Below, one piece after another: positions 1-9,387 of a stretch of DNA of 64,000 nucleotides. A program made the translations under genes and the position numbers. Source of the DNA: Luteimonas sp. JM171 (GTDB taxonomy: Bacteria > Pseudomonadota > Gammaproteobacteria > Xanthomonadales > Xanthomonadaceae); the NCBI RefSeq assembly GCF_001717465.1, contig NZ_CP017074.1, positions 1,206,873 to 1,270,872 on the forward strand, in the 5' to 3' direction. The notes under the pieces are model-generated. The model saw only the letters and a program-made list of their open reading frames with translations. It was not told where the DNA came from and did not search any database. Position 1 is the first letter of the stretch. Each line of letters begins with the position of its first letter.

Positions 1-2297
1 ACCTCGCGCGCGGCGTCGGCCTCGACGCTGGTGTCGACGTCGACGATGCCTTCGGTGGCGAGGAAGCGGTGCTCCAGCGCCTTCGCGACCCGGCGCTGGG
101 CGTCGTAGTCGGGGCCATAGACCTCGGCAACGATCGGCGACAGTACGGGCGGCCCCGGCGGCACCTCGACCACTTTCACCGAGGCGCCGTGGTCGCGGCC
201 GATCGCGTCCAGCACCGGACGCAGCGCGACCGCGATGTCGTGGCTCTTGCGGCTGCGCCCGCGGCGGTCGACCAGGTTCACCTGCAGGTCGCCGACGTTG
301 GCGCCGGCGCGCAGGTCGTACTGGCGCACCAGGCCATTGAAGTTGATCGGCGCGGCCGTGCCGGCATAGGCCTGCCAGTGCAGCACCTCGGGTACCCGGT
401 CGATGGCCACGGCCAGCTCGGTGAGCAGGGCCGCGGTGTCCTCGAGCGTGTGGCCCTCCGGCGTGTCGACCACCACCTGCAGCTCCGACTTGTTGTCGAA
501 GGGCATCATCTTCAGCACCACCAGCCGGAAGCCGGCCAGGCTCACCGCCACCAGCACCAGCGCGGCCATCGAGGCGAACAGCAGCTGGCGGCGGCGCGGG
601 CCGCGCGTCGGATCGAGGAAGGGGGTCATCAGCCGCGCGAAGAAGCGGTGCAGGCGCGCTGCAATCGTGCCATCGGCGTGGGCGTGGCCCGGATCCGCGC
701 CGGCGCCGTCCGGGTCCGCTTCCGTGGCCGCGCCGTCGCCGCCATGTCGCCTGAGCAGCTTCAGCGACAGCCACGGCGTCACCAGCAGGGCGATGATGAG
801 CGAGAGCAGCATGCCGACCGAGGCGTTGACCGGGATCGGGCGCATGTACGGGCCCATCAACCCGCTGACGAAGGCCATCGGCAGCAGGGCGGCGATTACG
901 GTGAAGGTGGCCAGGATGGTCGGCCCGCCGACTTCGTCCACGGCCGGCGGGATCGCTTCGCGCAGGCTCCGTCCGCCCAGGCGCATGTGCCGGTGGATGT
1001 TCTCCACCACCACGATGGCGTCGTCCACCAGGATGCCGATGGCGAAGATCAGCGCGAACAGCGACACCCGGTTGAGGGTGAAGCCCATCGCCCAGGAGGC
1101 GAACAGGGTGGTGGCCAGGGTCAGTACCACCGCGGTGCCGATCACCAGCGCCTCACGCCGGCCGAGTGCGAACAGCACCAGCAGCACCACCGAGCCGGTG
1201 GCGAACACCAGCTTGGTGATGAGGGTGCGCGCCTTGTCGCTGGCGGTCAGGCCGTAGTCGCGGGTGACGGTGATCTCCACCCCCTCGGGGATGACCTGGC
1301 CGCGCAGGGCCTGGATCCGCTCGCGCACGCTGCGGGTGATGTCGGCGGCGTTGGTGCCGGGCTTCTTGGCAATGGCCAGTGTCACCGCGGGAGCGACCCC
1401 GGCGGCGGGGCCCGCGCGGCCGGCCGGCGCGCCGTGCCAGACGTAGCTGGCAGGCGTGTCCGCGGCGTCGGTCACCGTGGCCACGTCTTCCAGCCGTACC
1501 GGCTCGCCGCCGGCGACGCCCAGTACCAGGCCGGCCACGTCACTGTGGTCAGCCAGGAAGCTGCCGGAAGTGACCTGGACCACGCCGTCGGGCCCGATCC
1601 GCTCGCCGGCCTGGCGGGCCAGGTTCGCCGCCTGCAGCGCGCCCGCCAGGTCCTCGACGGCCAGGCCATGGCTGGCCAGGCGGGCGGCATCCAGCTCCAC
1701 CATCACCGCGCGTTCGGGCACGCCGATGGTGAACACGTCGCGGGTGCCGGGGATGCGCTTGAGCTCGGTTTCCAGGGTGTGCGCCACCTCGGCCAGCTCG
1801 CGCGGGCCGCGGGCCGGGTCGTCGGTCCACAGGGTCAGCGCCATGACCGGCACGTCGTCGATCCCCTTGGGCTTGACGATCGGCTGGCCGACGCCCAGGT
1901 CCGGCGGCATCCAGTCCTGGTGCGAGAACACCTTGTCGTACAGGCGCACCAGCGCCGGCTGCCGCCTGATGCCGACCTCGTATTCGACGGTGGCGACCAC
2001 CATGCCCGGGCGGCTGATCGAATAGACATGCTTGACGTCCTCGATCTCCGAGAGCACCTGCTCCAGCGGGTACGCCACCATCTGCTCCACCTGGCGCGCA
2101 TCGGCCCCAGGGAAGGGCACGATCACGTTGGCCATGGTGACGTTGATCTGCGGCTCTTCCTCCTGCGGGGTGATGATCACCGCGACGATGCCCAGCAGCA
2201 GCCCGAGCAGGGCAAGGACCGGGGTGAGCGGGTTGGCCTGGAAGGCGGCGGCGATGCGGCCCGAAATGCCCAGGCGGGAAGGCTGGCGCGTACCCAC
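1..2297 (-). CDS. RND efflux transporter permease (partial, C-terminus off window)
   Basis: Inner-membrane proton-driven RND pump. About 765 residues are visible before the gene leaves the left edge. The GTG start at 2297 lies 1 nt after the stop of the adaptor gene, with GGGGGTGA upstream as ribosome site. A first membrane helix near residues 25-42 is followed by the periplasmic PN1 sequence PFPGADARQVEQMV. The helix-4 motif GILVDDAIVVVENIHRHM carries the Asp pair (D425, D426) used for proton relay in this superfamily. A second periplasmic half begins near residue 590. It belongs with the adaptor at 2299-3375; no outer-membrane partner is present. The substrate cannot be read from the sequence. 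The divergent BigR-like regulator suggests, by inference, a link to reactive sulfur or redox stress rather than drugs. Confidence 0.93.
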   Translation of the reverse strand, partial: MGTRQPSRLGISGRIAAAFQANPLTPVLALLGLLLGIVAVIITPQEEEPQINVTMANVIVPFPGADARQVEQMVAYPLEQVLSEIEDVKHVYSISRPGMVVATVEYEVGIRRQPALVRLYDKVFSHQDWMPPDLGVGQPIVKPKGIDDVPVMALTLWTDDPARGPRELAEVAHTLETELKRIPGTRDVFTIGVPERAVMVELDAARLASHGLAVEDLAGALQAANLARQAGERIGPDGVVQVTSGSFLADHSDVAGLVLGVAGGEPVRLEDVATVTDAADTPASYVWHGAPAGRAGPAAGVAPAVTLAIAKKPGTNAADITRSVRERIQALRGQVIPEGVEITVTRDYGLTASDKARTLITKLVFATGSVVLLVLFALGRREALVIGTAVVLTLATTLFASWAMGFTLNRVSLFALIFAIGILVDDAIVVVENIHRHMRLGGRSLREAIPPAVDEVGGPTILATFTVIAALLPMAFVSGLMGPYMRPIPVNASVGMLLSLIIALLVTPWLSLKLLRRHGGDGAATEADPDGAGADPGHAHADGTIAARLHRFFARLMTPFLDPTRGPRRRQLLFASMAALVLVAVSLAGFRLVVLKMMPFDNKSELQVVVDTPEGHTLEDTAALLTELAVAIDRVPEVLHWQAYAGTAAPINFNGLVRQYDLRAGANVGDLQVNLVDRRGRSRKSHDIAVALRPVLDAIGRDHGASVKVVEVPPGPPVLSPIVAEVYGPDYDAQRRVAKALEHRFLATEGIVDVDTSVEADAARE

Positions 2298-2298
2298 G

Positions 2299-3375
2299 TC
2301 AGTCACCCCCGCGCGCTGCGGCCAGCGCCTGGGCGGCGGCCACTGGATCGGCGGCGACGGTCTCGCCCGGCGCCAGGCCGGAAATCACCTCGACCTCGTC
2401 GCCGCTGCGCGCGCCCAGGCGCAGCTGGCGCAGCGTCAGCCGTCCGTCCGAGAGCACGTAGGCCGCGTTGAGTTCACCGCGGCGGACCAGGGCCGAGGCC
2501 GGGATCCGCACAAGCGGGTCGCCAGCGGCCGCCGGGAAGACCACCTTGACGGTGGTGCCGGGAGCCGGCGCGGGATCGAGCGCCGGCAGCTCCACCCGGA
2601 TGCGGACCGCGTGGCTGGCCGGGTCCGCGGCAGGGAACACCGTCACCCGCGCGGCTTCGACCTGGCGGCCGTCAGCCAGTCGGACCGATGCGCGCGGTGC
2701 GGCGCGCACCGGCGCGGCGTGCGACTGCGGCACGCTGACCTGGATGCGCAGCGCCCCGGGCGCGAATACCGTCATCAGCGGCTGCCCCGGTGCCACGCTC
2801 TCGCCGGGCTCCACGTCGCGCGAGGCGACGATCCCGTCATAGGGGGCCCGCACCACGGTGTAGTCCGCCTGCTGGCCCACGCTGGCCAGCTGGGCACGGG
2901 CGGCGTCGCGCGCGGCCACGGCTGAATCCCGCGTCGCGCGCATCTGGTCCAGCTGCGCGCGGGACACGTACTGCGAACGGGCAAGCTCCTGGTAGCGGCG
3001 GTAGTTGCCTTCGGCCTCCCTGGCCACGGCCTCCGCCGCGCGCAGGCTGGCGCGCGCCGCGTCCACGGCCGACTGCTGCTCGACCGCGGTGAGCCTCAGG
3101 AGCACGTCGCCCCTGGCCACCCGGTCGCCGACATCGTGCACGACCGTGGCGACACGGCCGCTGGTCTGCGCGGTCAGCGTGGCCTGCTGCACCGCCTCGA
3201 CCACGCCGTCCCAGGCCCGCCCCTGGCCGGCTTCGCCAGAGGCGACCACCAGGGTCTGCAGGCCCTCGATGGCGGGCATTTCGCGCGCAGGCTCGCCGCC
3301 GGAACAGGCGGCCAGCGCGGCGGCGAGCAGCAGCGGGGGCAACACACGCATGGGACCGGGGGAGCGGCGGGTCAC
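2299..3375 (-). CDS. RND efflux periplasmic adaptor lipoprotein (HlyD/AcrA family)
   Basis: Membrane-fusion protein linking an RND permease to an outer-membrane channel. I chose the GTG start at 3375 because AAGGGAGG lies just upstream; the in-frame ATG at 3351 has no ribosome site. The N-terminus is a lipoprotein signal ending in LAAC followed by SGG. After it come a biotinyl-lipoyl half domain, an alpha-helical hairpin rich in Ala/Arg/Glu/Gln (about residues 95-160), the second lipoyl half (APYDGIVASRDVEPGE) and beta-barrel domains. About 358 residues is normal for the family. It sits between the DUF2892 gene (11 nt upstream) and the permease (1 nt downstream), so all three are almost certainly co-transcribed. 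Confidence 0.93.
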   Translation of the reverse strand: MTRRSPGPMRVLPPLLLAAALAACSGGEPAREMPAIEGLQTLVVASGEAGQGRAWDGVVEAVQQATLTAQTSGRVATVVHDVGDRVARGDVLLRLTAVEQQSAVDAARASLRAAEAVAREAEGNYRRYQELARSQYVSRAQLDQMRATRDSAVAARDAARAQLASVGQQADYTVVRAPYDGIVASRDVEPGESVAPGQPLMTVFAPGALRIQVSVPQSHAAPVRAAPRASVRLADGRQVEAARVTVFPAADPASHAVRIRVELPALDPAPAPGTTVKVVFPAAAGDPLVRIPASALVRRGELNAAYVLSDGRLTLRQLRLGARSGDEVEVISGLAPGETVAADPVAAAQALAAARGGD

Positions 3376-3386
3376 GGAAGCCTCCC

Positions 3387-3590
3387 TTACTTGAAAGCGC
3401 AGCCGCTGGGCACGCCCAGCCTGGCGAACAGCTTTGCCGCGGGGCAGAAGCCGGTAAAGGCCGACTGCAGCAGGTTCAGGCCCACGAATGCGGTCAGCAA
3501 CTGCCACCACGGGGAAAAGAAGTGCGCCAGTGCCAGGCTCACGAGGATCATCACGCCGGCGAAGGCGAAGATGGCGCGGTCGAGGTTCAT
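3387..3590 (-). CDS. DUF2892-type small inner-membrane protein
   Basis: A 67-residue protein with two hydrophobic segments (about residues 5-25 and 30-50). It has the DUF2892 signature of NLLQSAFTGFCPAAKLFARLG followed by a C-terminal GCAFK, split here only for description. DUF2892 domains occur alone or fused to rhodanese domains (as in E. coli YgaP) and are often found with ArsR-type sulfur regulators. Here it is the first gene of the leftward efflux operon and is divergent from such a regulator. The two Cys (in GFCP and GCAF) are the typical positions. The biochemical role is unknown; a part in sulfur or persulfide handling is inference from context. Confidence 0.85.
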   Translation of the reverse strand: MNLDRAIFAFAGVMILVSLALAHFFSPWWQLLTAFVGLNLLQSAFTGFCPAAKLFARLGVPSGCAFK

Positions 3591-3627
3591 GTCAGCTCCT
3601 GTGGTCGCGGCGGAATGGCCGCGGAAG

Positions 3628-3660
3628 CTAAATTAGCAGTTGCTGATATTAGAGTCAACT
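3628..3660. promoter_or_regulatory. AT-rich divergent operator/promoter with AGCA-N2-TGCT dyad
   Basis: The 86-nt gap between the DUF2892 gene and the ArsR gene contains an unusually AT-rich stretch. It includes TTAGCAGTTGCTGA (3633-3646), a dyad with AGCA and TGCT arms, followed by GATATTAGAGTCAACTGATA. ArsR/BigR repressors bind such dyads overlapping their own and the target promoter. The operator role is inferred from position and symmetry only. Confidence 0.5.
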
Positions 3661-3675
3661 GATACGGTGCCGGGC

Positions 3676-3987
3676 ATGGGATCTGCCGGATTCAACCTGG
3701 AGGCGATGCGGGAGCACGCCGGCGAAGCAGCGCAGCTGCTCAAGGCGCTGGCCAACGAGCGCCGGCTGCAGGTGCTGTGCCTGCTGGCGGACGGCGAGCG
3801 CTCGGTGGGTGAAATCAACCAGATGCTCGACCTGAGCCAGTCGGCGCTGTCGCAGCACCTGGCGGTGCTGCGCGATGAGGGCCTGGTGCGCACGCGCCGC
3901 GAAGCGCAGATGGTCTATTACTCGCTCGAGCCGGGACCGGCCGCGAAAGTCATGGAAACGCTGTACGGGATCTATTGCGGTCCGTGA
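3676..3987 (+). CDS. ArsR-family transcriptional repressor, BigR/YgaV-like
   Basis: A winged-helix repressor of 103 residues from ATG 3676. An in-frame TTG at 3640 would place coding sequence inside the likely operator, so I do not use it. The recognition helix is LSQSALSQHLAVLRDEGLV and the wing contains RREAQMVYYSL. No ELCVCDL-type metal site is present. Instead there are two Cys, C35 (LQVLCLLADGE) and C101 (GIYCGP), at the positions that form the sulfur-sensing disulfide in BigR/SqrR proteins. It is divergent from the DUF2892-adaptor-RND operon and probably represses it from the shared intergenic region. The BigR assignment rests on the two-Cys pattern. Confidence 0.88.
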   Translation: MGSAGFNLEAMREHAGEAAQLLKALANERRLQVLCLLADGERSVGEINQMLDLSQSALSQHLAVLRDEGLVRTRREAQMVYYSLEPGPAAKVMETLYGIYCGP

Positions 3988-4044
3988 GTGTGCCTGGCGC
4001 GCGCGGGCACCGGGCGTCCCGGGGCGCCGGGGGCCTGCCCCGGC

Positions 4045-4245
4045 CTACTTGGCTTCGGGGTGGCGCTCCAGCCATTTGGCGAGCTGTTCGCGGTAGTACT
4101 GCATTTCCTCGGCGTAGGTGTCGTGCACGCACGGGTCGCAGCCGCTGTCGCAGCAGTCGCTGGGCAGGGGACGCTCGGGCGGCTGCGGGCGCGGGTCGTC
4201 GGCCAGGGGAAGGTCGAGGGCGGCTGGGGACTTCTGCATACCCAT
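4045..4245 (-). CDS. Small Cys-rich protein, oxidoreductase-like family (PF09791 type)
   Basis: A 66-residue protein if ATG 4245 is used. An upstream in-frame ATG at 4299 would add 18 residues unlike the family. The core PLPSDCCDSGCDPCVHDTY has four Cys (C31, C32, C36, C39) followed by an amphipathic helix EEMQYYREQLAKWL. This matches the short proteins annotated as oxidoreductase-like, N-terminal. The name is historical: no cofactor-binding fold can be present at this size, and the Cys cluster may bind metal. It stands alone, convergent with the ArsR gene. Confidence 0.75.
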   Translation of the reverse strand: MGMQKSPAALDLPLADDPRPQPPERPLPSDCCDSGCDPCVHDTYAEEMQYYREQLAKWLERHPEAK

Positions 4246-4380
4246 TGATGGTGGGGCCGGCCAGGGCGCTTTGAAAGGGAGCGTCCAGATCGAAGGCACG
4301 CGGGCCGCGCCTGCGATGCGCTAGCCTGCCGGTGCCGGCTGGCACGAGGGAGGGGCGATGGCGATTGGCGGGCGGTTGCG

Positions 4381-5151
4381 GTGGCGGCTGGCCTGATTGC
4401 CACCTCCACCGCCGGCGACCTGCGCAACAAGCGGCTGGTGGAACGCTTCACCATGGGGTTCTGGCACCTGGAGCCGATCGTGCTGGGAGTGACCGGGGTG
4501 CTGCTGACGGGAGCCGCGGTCTGCGCGCTGATCAGTGCAATCGACTCCTTCATGACCGGCGGGCGCGAATTGCGGTTCGGCCACGCCGTCGTGTATTCGG
4601 CGCTGACCCTGGCCACGTGCCTGGTGATGTGGGTGTTCCAGGCCCGCGCCAACCGGCGCAACGGCTCCGCGTTCGTGGCCCTGGATGCCAAGGGCTGGCT
4701 GATGGCGGCGCTGCTGGCGGCGGCGCTGCTGCTTGCGTTCGCAGGCGGCATGCTGGTCGAGGGAACGCGCTGGGCGCCGGTGGCCCCCTACATCGATCCC
4801 GCGGTGCTGGCGCTGGTGTGCGTGGTGATCATCCCGATGCCGCTGGGCACCATCCGCCAGGCGCTCAAGGACATCCTGCTGGTGACGCCCCCGGACCTGA
4901 AGGAGCACGTGGACGCCGTGGCGCGCCAGGTGGTGCAGCGATACGGCTTCATCGACCACCGCGCCTACGTGGCGCGGGTGGGGCGCGGCCGGCAGATCGA
5001 GCTGGTCTTCATAGTGCCGCCGAACGGGCCGGCGCGCACGGTGGAAGAGTGGGACGGCCTGCGCGAGCGGATCAGCGAAGCGCTCGGCGGTGACGAGGTC
5101 AACCGCTGGCTCACGATCGAGTTCACCGCTGATCCCGATTGGGCCAACTGA
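4381..5151 (+). CDS. Cation diffusion facilitator family protein, N-terminally short
   Basis: A membrane protein of 256 residues resembling CDF-type metal/proton antiporters. It has the family landmark FTMGFWHLEPIVLG, then four hydrophobic segments (about residues 35-60, 70-90, 105-125, 135-155). A cytoplasmic domain follows (ALKDILLVTPPDLKEHVDA...RYGFIDHRAYVARVGRGRQIELVFIVP). Full-length relatives have two more helices before the WHLEP motif, including an Asp pair for metal binding. Upstream of GTG 4381 the frame stays open only to a stop at 4246-4248 and does not look like those helices. The gene is therefore truncated, frameshifted or a start is missing, and activity is doubtful. Confidence 0.65.
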   Translation: MAAGLIATSTAGDLRNKRLVERFTMGFWHLEPIVLGVTGVLLTGAAVCALISAIDSFMTGGRELRFGHAVVYSALTLATCLVMWVFQARANRRNGSAFVALDAKGWLMAALLAAALLLAFAGGMLVEGTRWAPVAPYIDPAVLALVCVVIIPMPLGTIRQALKDILLVTPPDLKEHVDAVARQVVQRYGFIDHRAYVARVGRGRQIELVFIVPPNGPARTVEEWDGLRERISEALGGDEVNRWLTIEFTADPDWAN

Positions 5152-5169
5152 GGCCGTCCCGGGCAGCGC

Positions 5170-7533
<2,364 letters not shown>

Positions 7534-7667
7534 CGGACATGTTGCAGGCGCGGCGAGCCGCAGGACCGCCGATTGTCGCCCCCGCGGGGCGCCAAGGTCA
7601 CCGTTGACAACCGCGCCTTGCGCTGCCCGGCGCGCCGGCGCGGAGCGGAACGCGGTAGGCTGGAAGC

Positions 7668-8963
7668 ATGATGCGGATCATGCTCGGGGGGCTGCTTTCA
7701 CTGGCGCTGCTGGCCGGATGCAGTGGCGCGGACGACCCGGCGGCCGGCGTGGCGGCGGCCCCGGGCGAGCTGCAGGTCCTTGACTGGCCGCTGCCCGGCG
7801 CCGTCCCCGGCACCAGGGCCGCGGACCTTTCCGTCAGCCACGACGGCACCATCCTGCTGTCCTGGATCGATTCCCAGCCCGGCCGGCGCCATTCCTTCCG
7901 CTACAGCACCTGGGACACCTCCCGGCAGCGCTGGACCCGAGCGCCGATGACGATCGCTATCGGCAATTCCATGTTCGTCAACGCGGCCGACACGCCCCAT
8001 GTCATCGCCAGCCTCGATGGCGCCATCTGGGCGCATTGGCTGCAGCAGGCCGGCGGGAAGGCGTTTGCCTATGACATCGCCCTGGCCCGCTCGCCCGACG
8101 GCGCCAACTGGTCCCCGCCGCTCGTGCCGCATGATGACGGCACCTTGACCGAACACGGCTTCGTTTCGCTGTGGCCGCACGGCACCGATTTGCTCGGCAT
8201 CGCCTGGCTCGACGGGCGCGCCACCGCGGCGGCCGACCATGAGGCGCATGCGGCCCATGACGCCGAAGGCCACCACGGCCGGGGGGCCACCGCCCTGCGC
8301 GCCGCATTGGTCGATCCGACCCGGCGCAAGGTGCTTGAATCGGTGGTCGACACCCGCGTCTGTGATTGCTGCCAGACGGCCGTGGCGCTGACGTCGCGCG
8401 GCCCGCTGCTGTTCTACCGCGGCCGCAGCCCCGAGGAAATCCGAGACGTCCTGGTCTCCCGGCTGGAAGGCAACGTGTGGACGGCGCCCAAGCGGGTGCA
8501 TGCGGACGGATGGCGCGTGGAGGGATGTCCGGTGAACGGCCCCGCCGCCGCCGGCCACGGCCATGACGTGGTGGCGGCCTGGTACACCGAGGCGGGCGGC
8601 GAGCCGCAGGTGCGCCTGGCCCACAGCGCCGACGCCGGCGATGGCTTTGGCGAGCCGCTGGTGCTCGATGCGGGCGCGCCGGTGCTGGGCCGGGTGGCGG
8701 TTGCGCTGGACGGCCAGCAGGCGGGCGCCCTGTGGCTGCGCGAGGAGGCCGACGGCCAGTCGCTCTGGTATGCCCGCTTCACGCCCGACCTCTCGCGCGA
8801 GCTGGGCCGCCAGCAGGTGGCCCGCCTGCAGGGCCGCGGCCTCGGCACTGGTTTCCCGCAGCTGGGCTTCCACGGCGGCGTTGCCCACGTGGTGTGGACT
8901 GATGTGGTGGATGGCCGACCGCAGCTGCGCGGCGCGCGCCTGGTGGCGTCCGGCGCGGGATGA
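7668..8963 (+). CDS. Sialidase-like beta-propeller lipoprotein
   Basis: A 431-residue lipoprotein. The signal peptide ends in LLAGC (lipobox) near residue 18. The mature part consists of repeated beta-propeller segments of the exo-alpha-sialidase/BNR-like superfamily ([43 protein letters not shown]). A His-rich loop lies at residues 190-206, and a tight Cys cluster VCDCCQT at about residues 230-236 is typical of this uncharacterised subgroup. True sialidase catalytic Arg triads and Asp boxes are not evident, so glycosidase activity is not supported. Two adjacent ATG codons (7668, 7671) are possible starts. Confidence 0.75.
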   Translation: MMRIMLGGLLSLALLAGCSGADDPAAGVAAAPGELQVLDWPLPGAVPGTRAADLSVSHDGTILLSWIDSQPGRRHSFRYSTWDTSRQRWTRAPMTIAIGNSMFVNAADTPHVIASLDGAIWAHWLQQAGGKAFAYDIALARSPDGANWSPPLVPHDDGTLTEHGFVSLWPHGTDLLGIAWLDGRATAAADHEAHAAHDAEGHHGRGATALRAALVDPTRRKVLESVVDTRVCDCCQTAVALTSRGPLLFYRGRSPEEIRDVLVSRLEGNVWTAPKRVHADGWRVEGCPVNGPAAAGHGHDVVAAWYTEAGGEPQVRLAHSADAGDGFGEPLVLDAGAPVLGRVAVALDGQQAGALWLREEADGQSLWYARFTPDLSRELGRQQVARLQGRGLGTGFPQLGFHGGVAHVVWTDVVDGRPQLRGARLVASGAG

Positions 8964-8984
8964 GGCAGGACGCCCGCGGGCGCG

Positions 8985-9275
8985 TTACCAGTCGAACAGC
9001 CTGAAATAGGTCTGCGGCGGGTTGTCGCCCTCGCGGGTCGAGACGATCTGGCCGTCGCGGTCGTAGAGGTAGTACGCCGGCCCGCGTGGCGGCTGAACCT
9101 TCACCACCCGGATCTGGCCGCCCACGCGGTACTCGGTGATCACGTCGCCATTGGCTTCCGTGCGCACCGCCTCGGTGGCGTCGGCGGGAATCTCCGGCAC
9201 GCCGGCGGGGGTGCTGCCCATCTGGGTGGCGCAGGCGCCAAGCAGCAGCAGCGGGACGAACAGCAGGGCCTTCAT
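8985..9275 (-). CDS. DUF2782 lipoprotein
   Basis: A 96-residue lipoprotein with the signal MKALLFVPLLLLGACATQ (lipobox LGAC). The DUF2782 core is EYRVGGQIRVVKVQPPRG followed by PAYYLYDRDG. ATG 9275 is preferred because it directly begins the signal peptide and has CGGAGCC upstream; in-frame ATGs further upstream have no support. In Xanthomonadaceae this gene lies next to and divergent from polA, as here. Function unknown. Confidence 0.88.
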   Translation of the reverse strand: MKALLFVPLLLLGACATQMGSTPAGVPEIPADATEAVRTEANGDVITEYRVGGQIRVVKVQPPRGPAYYLYDRDGQIVSTREGDNPPQTYFRLFDW

Positions 9276-9387
9276 GGCGGGCTCCGTGGGCATGAGTGGC
9301 CGATTATGCGTGCACCGGCGCCAGCATGCCGTGACCGCGGCAGCGGCATCCACGGCCGGCGGACGCCCGCCGCGTAGAATCGAAGGC

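Noticed and set aside
69..2471. 800-codon rightward open frame opposite the RND permease
   Set aside because: Antisense shadow; the leftward frame carries conserved RND motifs.
4318..4326. Other CTAG sites (about 4320, 21549, 30012, 44208, 62969) as regulon boxes
   Set aside because: They lack the ACCCTAGGK core and flanks; several lie inside or at the end of coding sequence.
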